A DNA stretch of 50,841 nt, from positions 1-50,841 of the forward strand of contig JACKLE010000012.1 in assembly GCA_024236075.1 (NCBI GenBank). Direction: 5' to 3'. The position numbers and the translations under genes are program-made. Of the stretch, positions 42,916 through 50,841 are shown piece by piece. Source of the DNA: Alphaproteobacteria bacterium. GTDB taxonomy: Bacteria; Pseudomonadota; Alphaproteobacteria; JACAEB01. Under the pieces are notes generated by a model. It ran no database searches, was not told the DNA's origin, and worked only from the letters and a program-made list of their open reading frames with translations. How positions within the stretch are numbered: the stretch's first letter is position 1; each line of letters begins with the position of its first letter.

Positions 42916-44244
42916 ATGCGTGCCTTGAGGCCATTCGCCGTCTGCCTTGCGCTTTTGGCTCCGTGCGCCGGCGGTGTTTCGTCGGCGCAGACGCCCGCCG
43001 CACGCCCGCCCAATGTCATCGTCATTCTCGCGGACGATCTCGGCTACGGTGACATCGGCGCGTTCGCCGAGACGCCCATCGCGACGCCGCGGCTGGATGC
43101 CATGGCCGCCGAAGGCGCGATGCTCACGGATTTCTATGCGAGCGCGAACGTATGCACGCCCTCGCGGGCGGGCCTGCTCACGGGCCGCTATCCCATGCGC
43201 ACGGGCCTTGCGAAGAGCGTCCTCTTTCCCGACGCGGAGACCGGCCTGCCGCCCGAGGAGATCACGATCGCCGAGCTTCTCAAGGCGCGCGGCTACGCCA
43301 CTCTTCAGGTCGGCAAGTGGCATCTCGGCAGCAAGCCGCCCTTCTGGCCGACCTCGCAGGGCTTCGACGAATTCTTCGGTGTTCCGTACTCGAACGACAT
43401 GAGCCCCTTCCGCCTCTATCGCGGCACCGAGATCGTCGAGGAGCCGGTCGACCAGGCGAGCCTCACAAGGCGCTATACGGACGAGGCCATCGCCTTCATC
43501 GAGACGCATCGGGACGGTCCCTTCTTTGTCTATCTTGCGCACACCTTTCCGCACTACCCGCTCCACTCGGCGCCGCCCTTCGAGGGCACGTCGAAAGCGG
43601 GGCTATACGGGGATACGGTGGAGGAGATCGATGCGAGCACGGGCCGGATCCTCGATGCGCTGAAGGCCCTCGGACTCGACGACGACACGCTCGTGCTCGT
43701 GACGAGCGACAACGGGCCCTGGTTCGAGGGCAGCGCGGGCCCCTATCGGGCGCGCAAGGGCGCGACCCACGAGGGCAGCTTCCGCGTTCCCTTCATCGCG
43801 CGCTGGCCGGGCCACATACCGCCCGGAACGCGCTCGGCCGCGATGGCCATGAACATCGACATCCTTCCGACGGTCGCGGCGCTGGCCGGCGTGGGCCTGC
43901 CCGAGGCGCGAGTCATAGACGGCCGGGACATCTGGCCTCTTCTTCAGGGAGCGGAGCGCTCGCCCCACGAGTCGCTCGTCTTCTTCGTCGACGACAAGAT
44001 CGCGGCGCTCCGAACGGCTCGCTGGCGCTATGTCGTGTCGACCTTCTATCGAACCTATCTCATGCCGATCGAGCAATATCCCTATTGCTGCGAGTTCCTG
44101 TTCGACATGGAGAGCGATCCTTCCGAGCGCTACAGCCGGGTGCGCGATCAACCGGGCGTGGTGGCGCAGATGCGCGCCGAGCTCGCGCGCGCGACGGCCG
44201 AGATCACGGCCCCGCGCCTCAGGGCCACTAGGGCCGAGGGATGA
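42916..44244 (+). CDS. exported sulfatase (arylsulfatase family S1)
   Basis: A 442-residue type I sulfatase. It has a signal peptide (LRPFAVCLALLAPCAGGVSSAQ), metal-binding NVIVILADDLGYGDIGAF, the formylglycine sequence VCTPSRAGLLTGRYPMRTG (Cys converted by a formylglycine-generating enzyme, not encoded here), QVGKWHLG, and DNGPWFEG with the second set of metal ligands. It hydrolyses a sulphate ester in the periplasm. AGGGAGG lies 5 bases before the ATG. It is co-transcribed with the symporter; substrates could be sulphated sugars or aryl/steroid sulphates. Confidence 0.92.
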   Translation: MRALRPFAVCLALLAPCAGGVSSAQTPAARPPNVIVILADDLGYGDIGAFAETPIATPRLDAMAAEGAMLTDFYASANVCTPSRAGLLTGRYPMRTGLAKSVLFPDAETGLPPEEITIAELLKARGYATLQVGKWHLGSKPPFWPTSQGFDEFFGVPYSNDMSPFRLYRGTEIVEEPVDQASLTRRYTDEAIAFIETHRDGPFFVYLAHTFPHYPLHSAPPFEGTSKAGLYGDTVEEIDASTGRILDALKALGLDDDTLVLVTSDNGPWFEGSAGPYRARKGATHEGSFRVPFIARWPGHIPPGTRSAAMAMNIDILPTVAALAGVGLPEARVIDGRDIWPLLQGAERSPHESLVFFVDDKIAALRTARWRYVVSTFYRTYLMPIEQYPYCCEFLFDMESDPSERYSRVRDQPGVVAQMRAELARATAEITAPRLRATRAEG

Positions 44245-44304
44245 ACCTGGTCGGATTCTCCACTAATCTCCCCAGCAATGAGAGCCGAGGCGAGGGAGAC
44301 ATTC

Positions 44305-45516
44305 ATGACGGACACAGGCGGCGAGGCGCAGCTTCTTGAAGGCCTCAGGGTCCTCGATTGCGCGAGCTATCTGGCCGCGCCCTGCGCCGCGGCCGTACTC
44401 GGCGATTTCGGGGCCGACGTCATCAAGATCGAGCCGCCGAGAGGCGATCCCGTACGCGGCCTCCACGGCACGGCCGGCCTGCCCGAGAGCGAGGTGCACT
44501 ATGCCTGGCTCCTGCTCTCCCGCAACAAGCGCAGCCTCATGCTCGATCTTAACGATCCGAAGGACCACGAGACGCTGTGCGCCCTCGTCGAGACGGCCGA
44601 TGTCTTCATCACCAACTATCCGCCCCGGGTCGTCGAGAAGCTGAGGCTCGCCTACGAGGATCTGAGCCGCCTCAACGACCGCCTCATCTATGCGTGGCTC
44701 ACCGGCTACGGCGAGACGGGCCCCGAATGCGGCAAGCCGGGCTTTGACGGGCAGGCCTATTGGGCGCGCTCGGGCCTCATGGACCTCATCCGCGAGACGG
44801 GAAGCGCGCCGATGGGCGCGGTCCCGGGCTTCGGCGACCAGCCGACCGGCATCGCGCTCACGGCGGCCATACTCATGGCGCTCTACCGGCGCGAGCGCAC
44901 GGGCAAAGGCGGCCGGGTGGGCGCCTCGCTCCACGCCTGCGGATTGTGGGCCAACGCCTTCCTCGCGCAGGCGGCGCTCGCCGGCGCCGAGATTCCGAAG
45001 CGTCCGAGGCGCGAAGACCGCGGTTCGGCGCTGGCCGGCCTCTACAAGGCGCGCTGCGGGCGCTGGTTCTCCGTCACCATGCTGCATGAGGAGGACGAGT
45101 GGCCGCGCTTCGTGCGGCTCATTGAGCGCCCGGAGCTCGAGCGCGATCCGCGCTTCGCGGACAAGCCATCGCGGCGGACGAACGCCCGCGAGCTCATCGC
45201 CATCCTCGACGACATCTTCGCGACCCGCGACTGGGCGGAATGGAGCCTGCGCTTCCGCGAGGCGCGCATTCCTCACGGCGCCGTCGAGCGCCTGCCCGAT
45301 CTCCTCGGAGACGAGCAGGCGAAGGCCAACGAGGTGCTCTGGCCGATCGATCCTGACCTCGGCGCGCCTTACACGATCAATTCGCCCTTCTGGGTCCATG
45401 GCGCGAGGAAGGCGTTCCGCCTGCCGCCCCCTCAGGTAGGGGAGCACTCCGCCGAGATCCGCGCCGAGATCTCGGCACGCCGGCGCGCGAAGGCCGAGGC
45501 CGCAAAGCCCCGTTGA
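44305..45516 (+). CDS. class III (CaiB/BaiF family) CoA-transferase
   Basis: A 403-residue CoA-transferase. It starts LEGLRVLDCASYLAAPCAAAVLGDFGADVIKIEPP, the hallmark N-terminal CoA-binding fold of the family (quoted in part: GADVIKIEPPRGDPVR), followed by RNKRSLMLDL, YGETGPECGKPGFDG and FGDQPTGIALTAAILMAL. It moves CoA between carboxylic acids; the partner acids are not evident. GAGGGAG lies 6 bases before ATG 44305. It lies 60 bases after the sulfatase gene on the same strand, and 5 kb from glutaryl-CoA dehydrogenase, so activation of glutarate or of a product of the sulphate ester are both possible. Confidence 0.88.
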   Translation: MTDTGGEAQLLEGLRVLDCASYLAAPCAAAVLGDFGADVIKIEPPRGDPVRGLHGTAGLPESEVHYAWLLLSRNKRSLMLDLNDPKDHETLCALVETADVFITNYPPRVVEKLRLAYEDLSRLNDRLIYAWLTGYGETGPECGKPGFDGQAYWARSGLMDLIRETGSAPMGAVPGFGDQPTGIALTAAILMALYRRERTGKGGRVGASLHACGLWANAFLAQAALAGAEIPKRPRREDRGSALAGLYKARCGRWFSVTMLHEEDEWPRFVRLIERPELERDPRFADKPSRRTNARELIAILDDIFATRDWAEWSLRFREARIPHGAVERLPDLLGDEQAKANEVLWPIDPDLGAPYTINSPFWVHGARKAFRLPPPQVGEHSAEIRAEISARRRAKAEAAKPR

Positions 45517-45555
45517 GCTGAATGGGCGCGTGCGCCCGCGGAAGAGGATATTTGC

Positions 45556-46488
45556 ATGGGCTTTGGCGCACTCGGCTCGATCGAGGCCATCACTGAAGGC
45601 CTCGGATCGGTGGGCTATATCTCGACGGCGCAGATCTCGACGGCCGTCTTCCTCGCCCAGCATCTGCGCAAGCCCATTCTCATCGAGGGGCCGGCCGGCG
45701 TCGGCAAGACCGATCTCGCGCAGTCGACCGCGCGCTTCGTCGGCCTGCCGCTCGTGCGCATGCAGTGCTACGAGGGCCTCGACGAGAGCAAGGCGCTCTA
45801 TGAGTGGAAATACGGCAAGCAGCTCCTCTACACGCAGATCCTGAAGGAGCAGCTCCACCACATCCTCGAGGGTGCCGAGACGCTCGACCAGTCCTTCGCG
45901 AAGCTCCACAGCTTCGAGGATCTCTTCTTTTCGGAAGCCTTTCTCGAGCCGCGCCCGCTGCTGCGCGCGCTGAAGGAGGAGAAAGGCTGCATCCTGCTCA
46001 TCGACGAGGTCGACAAGGCCGACGAGGAGTTCGAGGCCTTCCTGCTCGAGGTGCTCTCCGAATATCAGGTGACGGTGCCCGAGTTGGGGCCCGTCACGGC
46101 CGCCGTGCCGCCGCTCGTCATGCTCACCTCCAACAACACGCGCGAGATCGGCGATGCGCTGAAGCGGCGCTGCCTCCATCTCTACATTTCCTTCCCCGAG
46201 GCCGCGCGCGAGCAGGCGATCGTGCGCGCGCGCGTGCCCGGCATCTCGGCCGAGCTCCTCGGCCAGCTCGTCGCCTTCGTGCAGGGCCTGCGCGCCGAGG
46301 AGCTGAAGAAGCTTCCCTCGATCGCCGAGACGGTCGACTGGGCGCGCACGCTTCTCCTTCTCCATGCCGAGTCGCTGGAGCCCGAGCTCGTGCGCGCGAC
46401 GCTCAACGTGCTTTTGAAGTTCGAATCCGACATACGCACGGTCCAGGCCAAGCTCGAGACCCTGACGCGCAAGGCGCGAGAGGGCTGA
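45556..46488 (+). CDS. MoxR-family AAA+ ATPase
   Basis: A 310-residue AAA+ ATPase of the MoxR/CoxD group. Walker A is EGPAGVGKTDLAQ, Walker B is CILLIDEVDKADEEFE, sensor 1 is PLVMLTSNNTREIGDALKRRC, and the arginine-finger region follows directly. Such ATPases work with a VWA partner to remodel or mature metal-containing or envelope proteins. The next gene encodes exactly such a partner, 13 bases downstream. An AGAGGA site precedes ATG 45556. Client unknown: no carbon monoxide dehydrogenase or similar gene is nearby. Confidence 0.88.
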   Translation: MGFGALGSIEAITEGLGSVGYISTAQISTAVFLAQHLRKPILIEGPAGVGKTDLAQSTARFVGLPLVRMQCYEGLDESKALYEWKYGKQLLYTQILKEQLHHILEGAETLDQSFAKLHSFEDLFFSEAFLEPRPLLRALKEEKGCILLIDEVDKADEEFEAFLLEVLSEYQVTVPELGPVTAAVPPLVMLTSNNTREIGDALKRRCLHLYISFPEAAREQAIVRARVPGISAELLGQLVAFVQGLRAEELKKLPSIAETVDWARTLLLLHAESLEPELVRATLNVLLKFESDIRTVQAKLETLTRKAREG

Positions 46489-46501
46489 GGCGCGCGGGCC
46501 G

Positions 46502-47845
46502 ATGGAGCGCTCGCTCACCAATTTCATCCGTGCTCTGAGGGCGGCAGAAGTGCCCGTGTCGACCGGCGAGGCGATCGACGCGCTGCGCACGCAGGCGCTC
46601 GTCGGCTATGGCGACCGCGCGCTGCTGAAGGACGCGCTCGGCATCGCGGTCGCGAAATCCGAGGAGGAGAAGGCCGTCTTCGACCGCCTCTTCGAGCTCT
46701 TCTTCACCCGCGCGCCGGCCGAGGAGGAGCCCGCGCCCGACGTGCTCGACGGAACGGAGCGCGAATACGGGCCGGGCGAGGAGCCGGGCGACCTCATGGC
46801 GCTCGCGCAGTCGGGCGACGAGGCCCGCCTCGCGATGGCGCTCGAGGCGGCGGCCGAGCGCGTGAACCTCTCCCGCATCCGCTTCTCGACACAGGCCGCC
46901 TTCTACACGCGGCGCATGCTCGAGGAGATGGGCCTCGAGGCGCTCGAGGAGCGCCTCGTCGACCGCCTGCGGGACGGGGACGCCGGCGAGGCGGAGGCCG
47001 CCGAGATCATGGCGGCGCGCGCCCGCCTCATGGACCGCGCCCGCCGTCTCGTGGACCAGCAGTTCGAGGTCTTCGGACGCTCCGCGAGCGAGGAGTTCCG
47101 CAACGAGTTCCTGAAGCAGAAATCCCTGAGCGAGCTGGACCGCTCCGACATGGAGCGCATGAAGCTCCTTATCAGGAAGATGGCGCGCCGGCTTGCCGAA
47201 AAGCACGGCCGCCGGCGCCGCAAGGCCAATCGCGGCCGGCTCGACCTGCGCGCGACCATGCGCGCGAACGCCGCTCATGACGGCGTGCCCTTCGACGTGC
47301 GCTGGCGCCGGCGGCGCCGCGACCGGGCGAAGGTCGTCGCGATCTGCGACACCTCGCAGTCGGTCGCGCAGTCCGTGCGTTTCCTCCTGCTTCTCCTCTA
47401 CAGCCTAGCCGAGGTCATCCCGTCCTTGCGCTCCTTCGCCTTTTCGAGCCGCCTTTCGGAGGTGAGCGCGGATCTCGAGGCGCTCGAATTCGACGAGGCC
47501 ATCGTGAAGATCCTGCGCGATACGGGCTTTGGGTCGACGAACTACGGCCAGGCCCTGTCGGATTTGCGCCGCGGGCATTGGGACGCCATAGACCGCCGCA
47601 CCACCGTCATCGTGCTCGGCGACGGACGCTCGAACTACGCCGATCCGCGCCTCGATCTCTTCCGCGAGCTGAGCGATCAGGCCAAGCGCGTCATCTGGCT
47701 CTCGCCGGAGGCGCCTTCGCTCTGGGGCAGTGGCGATTCGGAGATCCTCCGCTTCCGTCCCTTCTGCGCCGTCCTGGAGCATTGCGCGAACGTGGCCGAT
47801 CTCGAGCGCGCCGTGGACGAAATTCTCATCGCCTATCAGCGCTGA
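46502..47845 (+). CDS. CoxE-like VWA-domain protein
   Basis: A 447-residue protein. The N-terminal half is helical and rich in Glu and Arg. A basic linker (RRLAEKHGRRRRKANRGRL region, about 230-245) precedes a C-terminal von Willebrand A domain with MIDAS motif CDTSQSVAQSV (D-x-S-x-S), the threonine-position segment GFGSTNYGQAL and the acidic VIVLGDGRSNY. CoxE-type proteins act with MoxR ATPases as chaperones. It directly follows the MoxR gene. The 3' end is 3 bases from the end of the convergent PEP carboxylase-like gene, with no room for a conventional terminator. Confidence 0.87.
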   Translation: MERSLTNFIRALRAAEVPVSTGEAIDALRTQALVGYGDRALLKDALGIAVAKSEEEKAVFDRLFELFFTRAPAEEEPAPDVLDGTEREYGPGEEPGDLMALAQSGDEARLAMALEAAAERVNLSRIRFSTQAAFYTRRMLEEMGLEALEERLVDRLRDGDAGEAEAAEIMAARARLMDRARRLVDQQFEVFGRSASEEFRNEFLKQKSLSELDRSDMERMKLLIRKMARRLAEKHGRRRRKANRGRLDLRATMRANAAHDGVPFDVRWRRRRRDRAKVVAICDTSQSVAQSVRFLLLLLYSLAEVIPSLRSFAFSSRLSEVSADLEALEFDEAIVKILRDTGFGSTNYGQALSDLRRGHWDAIDRRTTVIVLGDGRSNYADPRLDLFRELSDQAKRVIWLSPEAPSLWGSGDSEILRFRPFCAVLEHCANVADLERAVDEILIAYQR

Positions 47846-47848
47846 GCC

Positions 47849-50641
47849 TTAACCGAACGCTCCGAAATAATGAGCGATCGCGCGCGTGACCGCGAGGACG
47901 CCGCGATAGGCTTCGTCCAGAGGGTCGATGTAGCGGGCGCGGATCTCGGCATATTCCGGGCCCGTATGGTCGGGATATTCGCCCGGCTCGTCGACCGAGA
48001 AGGATTTGAGGTCCGGGGTATCCACCGGATAGGCCTCGCGCAGCACGGCGACGGCCTCGGGCACGCGCAGCGAAAGGATCATCTCCAAAATGTCGTCGCG
48101 GCTGAGGTCGTTGCGGCGCGAGAAGGTCGGCATCTCGCTGGCGCGCAGGAAGATGTGCTGGATGAGCGCGAGGCGCAGCGCATGGAGAAGCTGCACGTTG
48201 AGCTCGGCGCCCGGTTCGGGCCGCGCCGGACCGAGAAGGCCGACGAGCTCGAGCACATGGTGCAGCTTCAGGCTGTCGATGCGCAGCTCGGTCGCGAGGC
48301 GCCGGAATGCGGTGAAGCGGTCGTCGTTCTGCAGCCGCTCGGCAAGGCTCACCGAGGCCGCGCGCAGCTCGCCGTCGGCGGCGCGGTATGTGCGGGCCGC
48401 CCAGAACGCGCTGTCGTAAAGGCGGCCATAGGCCATGAGCGACTTCACGCTCGAAATGGCGAGGCACATGTCGGCGAGGCGCAGCAGCATGCGGGCGCGC
48501 GCGGAGCGCTGATGAAGCTCCACGAACGCCTCGCCGAAAGGCGCGAGAGCCGCCCCCATCCCCGCGACGATGTTCACCGGGTAGCCGAGCTGCTGGAGGA
48601 TCGCATTGTGCGGGATGGCGCGAATGCGCCGGAGCGAGGCGTCCTGCCCGCTCGAGATTTCCGATTGCCTTCGCGACCGGCGCGAGCCCGTGGACGGGAG
48701 CAGCGCGAGGCCGAATGCCGTCAGCGTGCGGTGATAGGCTGCCTCCTTGAGGCGCGCGGCCTGGTAGTCGCGCAAGCCGCGATAGAAGTCGAGCGAGATG
48801 TCGAGATCGGCCTCGTAGAACGAATCGGCAAGCTCCTCCCGCGTCGGCGGCGTGAGCTCGACCTCCAGCGCGCGCGTGAGGACGGCGAGCGCGAGCGGCC
48901 GCGTCGCGAAGAGCAGAAAGCCGTCGCCGCCCTGAAAGCTCACCTCCTTCGCGAGGCGAATGCCGCGCGAGGAGAATTGTGCGCGCGCCCACGGGCTCAA
49001 GGGATAGAGAAAGCGCTCGCGCGGGCTCCCCGGATGCGCGCCCCGCCCCATGGACTCGCCATGGGTGTTGAAGACGAGCGCCTCGACGCCGGCAAGGCCC
49101 TCGCGCTCCATGGCGCGTGCGAGCGCGCCCTGAAGCCTTTCGATGGCGAGCGCCGCCGGAATCTGGCCCATGAATCGTCCGGCATCGGAGAATCCCGTCT
49201 GGATCGTGAGCCGTCCGGTCGACCGGACATAGTCCTTGAAGGGCTTCTCGGAGAGCAGCGTCGCGATGAAGCGGCTCGCATGCTCGAGCGCGCGCTCGGT
49301 CTCGAAGAGCGGACAAATCTCGACCTTGGCCTCGATGCCGAAGAGCCGGGCGAAATAGAGCGCGATCAGCACCGTCATGGGCTGCTCGGTCTCGGCGATG
49401 AGAAGGCGGATCGGCCTGTCGGCGTCCACGTGCTTCAATATCTGCGTCATCGCCAGGAACTGGCGCACGGCCGTCGTCGCCTCGATGGCGAGCGAGGCGA
49501 AGTTCGCGCTCAGCGGCTTGAGCCTGGGTAGGGCCTCGCGCAGCTTCGCCAGCGCGGACCGGTTCGCGACGTCGGCGCCCTCGCCAAGTCGGCGGCGGAT
49601 CGCATTGTGGAGCTGCGACGCGTTGATGCGGAAATGGACTTGGCCGATGCCGAGGCCGAAGGAGGCCATCTGCGCCCGGAGCGCAACGAGCGCGGCCGCC
49701 TCTTCCTCGGGAGCCGCGCCGATGAGGGCGCCGAGGTCCTTGAGGACCGGCGCGAGCGAGACGAGCGCGCGCGGATCGCTTCCCGTGAGGCGGTTCGCGG
49801 CGCGCGAGAGCGCGTCGGGCGTATCGAGCGGCTCCGCGAAAGCCTGCGCCATTTCGCGCGCGTGGTCCGCCGCCTCGGCGAGCCGCCGGGCGAGCGGCGC
49901 GGCCGCGGCGAGCGTCAGGCCGGCGAGAGTCGCGGCATAGCGCTCGAGCTGAAGCGCCTTCTCGACAAGGCGCAGATGCAGAGACGTCGTCCACGGAATA
50001 TCCGTGCGCCCGTCCATGTCGTATCCGACCCAGGTCGCGAAGGCGAACGGTTGCGGCACGAGGCCCCGCCAGGCATCGGGCCAGCTCTTGCGGGCATGGG
50101 AGATGAGGCGCGCGACGATTGCGCCCTGCGCCTCGCAGGCCCGTCCGAGCGCGGCCATGGCCGCCTCGTGCTCCTCGTCGATGGTGACGGCGCGCGCCTT
50201 CGCCTCGGCGCGCGCGACCTCGGTGAAATCGACCGCCTCGCCGCCGATCGCCGAGGCGAGCGCGCCATAGCCGGCTCTCGAGAGGAGGAAGGTCGGATGG
50301 CCGGTCATCACGCAGCCGAGGCGTGGACGCTCCCAGCGTGCCTTGAAGGCCTCGAAGCTTTCCTCGCCGGGGCCCTCGAGCAGGGCGTCGATCCGCGAGA
50401 AGTTCGCGTCCTCCCCGACGGGTCCCCAGAAGCGGCCGACCCGCGCCGCGCGCTGGCCGAGGGCCTCACCCTCGAGCGCATGGACGGCGTCGATCACTTC
50501 GTCGAGGCCCAGATCTCCCGATTCGAGGTCGCGCGAGATTTCGAAGCCGAGCTGGCCGACGGGATTGAAGAGGGGGTCCTGGTCGATGAGGCGGTCGAGC
50601 TCGGCCAGGCGCTCGAGCTTTTCGGGTATCGCAAGGGTCAT
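47849..50641 (-). CDS. divergent phosphoenolpyruvate carboxylase-like protein
   Basis: A 930-residue protein with the length and order of PEP carboxylase (oxaloacetate from PEP and bicarbonate) but altered motifs. The catalytic-His motif is TGHPTF (His115) where the usual form is TAHPTE. The GGDRDGNP-type motif is GYDMDGRTD (about 205). The FHGRGGxxGRGG loop is FNTHGESMGRGAHPG (about 525), losing its first arginine, and the QGE-type segment is FQGGDGFLLF. Conserved-looking parts include FRINASQLHNAIRR, LLIAETEQPMTVLIALYFAR and NAILQQLGYPVN. ATG 50641 was chosen by family length; its ribosome site is weak. It may be a carboxylase subfamily or a protein with another role. Confidence 0.75.
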   Translation of the reverse strand: MTLAIPEKLERLAELDRLIDQDPLFNPVGQLGFEISRDLESGDLGLDEVIDAVHALEGEALGQRAARVGRFWGPVGEDANFSRIDALLEGPGEESFEAFKARWERPRLGCVMTGHPTFLLSRAGYGALASAIGGEAVDFTEVARAEAKARAVTIDEEHEAAMAALGRACEAQGAIVARLISHARKSWPDAWRGLVPQPFAFATWVGYDMDGRTDIPWTTSLHLRLVEKALQLERYAATLAGLTLAAAAPLARRLAEAADHAREMAQAFAEPLDTPDALSRAANRLTGSDPRALVSLAPVLKDLGALIGAAPEEEAAALVALRAQMASFGLGIGQVHFRINASQLHNAIRRRLGEGADVANRSALAKLREALPRLKPLSANFASLAIEATTAVRQFLAMTQILKHVDADRPIRLLIAETEQPMTVLIALYFARLFGIEAKVEICPLFETERALEHASRFIATLLSEKPFKDYVRSTGRLTIQTGFSDAGRFMGQIPAALAIERLQGALARAMEREGLAGVEALVFNTHGESMGRGAHPGSPRERFLYPLSPWARAQFSSRGIRLAKEVSFQGGDGFLLFATRPLALAVLTRALEVELTPPTREELADSFYEADLDISLDFYRGLRDYQAARLKEAAYHRTLTAFGLALLPSTGSRRSRRQSEISSGQDASLRRIRAIPHNAILQQLGYPVNIVAGMGAALAPFGEAFVELHQRSARARMLLRLADMCLAISSVKSLMAYGRLYDSAFWAARTYRAADGELRAASVSLAERLQNDDRFTAFRRLATELRIDSLKLHHVLELVGLLGPARPEPGAELNVQLLHALRLALIQHIFLRASEMPTFSRRNDLSRDDILEMILSLRVPEAVAVLREAYPVDTPDLKSFSVDEPGEYPDHTGPEYAEIRARYIDPLDEAYRGVLAVTRAIAHYFGAFG

Positions 50642-50712
50642 CGCGCGTTCCGCGTGAGAGTGACCTCTCAACTCTATGGCGCCCGCGACGATTTGCAAAT
50701 GCTCCGCCTGCC

Positions 50713-50841
50713 TCACTCCATCCGCTGCCGGAAGAACCAGGCGGCGACGGAAAGGGTGACAGCGGCGATGAGGATGAGGGGCACCGTGTTCGCGAGCACG
50801 ACCTCGGGTGGCATGTCCTTGAGGAAAACGCCCTTCACGAT
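50713..50841 (-). CDS. 3' end of a membrane protein, probably an ABC-2 type permease
   Basis: The last 42 codons of a gene entering from the right edge. They include GVFLKDMPPEVVLANTVP, then a hydrophobic helix (LILIAAVTLSVAAWFF) and RQRME before the stop. This looks like the closing segment of ABC-2 type permeases. The piece is too short for certainty. Confidence 0.5.
   Translation of the reverse strand: MVKGVFLKDMPPEVVLANTVPLILIAAVTLSVAAWFFRQRME

Noticed and set aside
1..50841. CRISPR arrays, tRNA/rRNA genes, insertion sequences, phage or plasmid genes
   Set aside because: No regularly spaced repeats, tRNA-like cloverleaf, transposase or integrase sequence was recognised. The three hydrolase genes are diverged paralogues, not a mobile repeat.

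Overview
The window is 50.8 kb of GC-rich chromosome (roughly two-thirds G+C by eye) from an alphaproteobacterium. The evidence is a GTTC-N7-GTTC SOS box in front of an imuA-imuB-dnaE2 mutagenesis cassette, an Hmu-type haem uptake locus, several TonB-dependent receptors, and the general gene style. I cannot name the genus. No rRNA, tRNA, CRISPR array, insertion sequence or phage gene is visible. Genes are closely packed with good Shine-Dalgarno sites and many 4-base stop/start overlaps.

Layout. (1) 1-9.7 kb is an exopolysaccharide assembly and export locus: a GT2 and a GT4 glycosyltransferase, two different Wzy/ligase-like membrane proteins, a Wzc-like co-polymerase with tyrosine kinase domain, an outer-membrane beta-barrel (EpsL-like) and a short Wza-like lipoprotein. 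(2) 9.5-16.9 kb is an accessory-looking locus: a small exported peptide, three secreted serine hydrolases of one beta-lactamase-fold family, a GntR/FCD regulator and a TonB-dependent receptor. Three AT-rich promoters carrying a TTTGTTGACA element, one inside a perfect 16-bp palindrome, serve the receptor and two of the hydrolases. This is the best candidate here for an undescribed uptake and degradation system. (3) 16.9-22.5 kb is the SOS mutagenesis cassette. imuB and the 5' end of dnaE2 carry about a dozen frame changes packed into about 0.9 kb. (4) 22.6-29.9 kb holds an IlvD/Edd dehydratase, a MacAB/DevBCA-like ABC exporter (ATPase, FtsX permease, HlyD adaptor) and an MFS transporter.

(5) 30.0-36.0 kb is a haem uptake locus: hmuS-hmuT-hmuU-hmuV divergent from a haem-type TonB receptor, with a 29-bp palindrome between them that is a candidate iron-responsive operator. 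(6) 36.1-39.3 kb has acyl-CoA genes: a MaoC hydratase, two acyl-CoA dehydrogenases (one clearly glutaryl-CoA dehydrogenase) and a small pentapeptide-repeat protein coupled to it. (7) 39.4-41.4 kb is an alkylation repair pair, ogt plus an Ada-AraC-AlkA fusion. (8) 41.5-45.5 kb holds a GPH-type symporter, a periplasmic sulfatase and a class III CoA-transferase. (9) 45.6-47.8 kb is a MoxR ATPase / VWA pair. (10) 47.8-50.6 kb encodes a divergent phosphoenolpyruvate carboxylase-like protein, followed at the right edge by the tail of an ABC permease.

The functional blocks are mostly self-contained. The only stretch over 300 bases without a gene is 14092-14648, which holds two of the AT-rich promoters.
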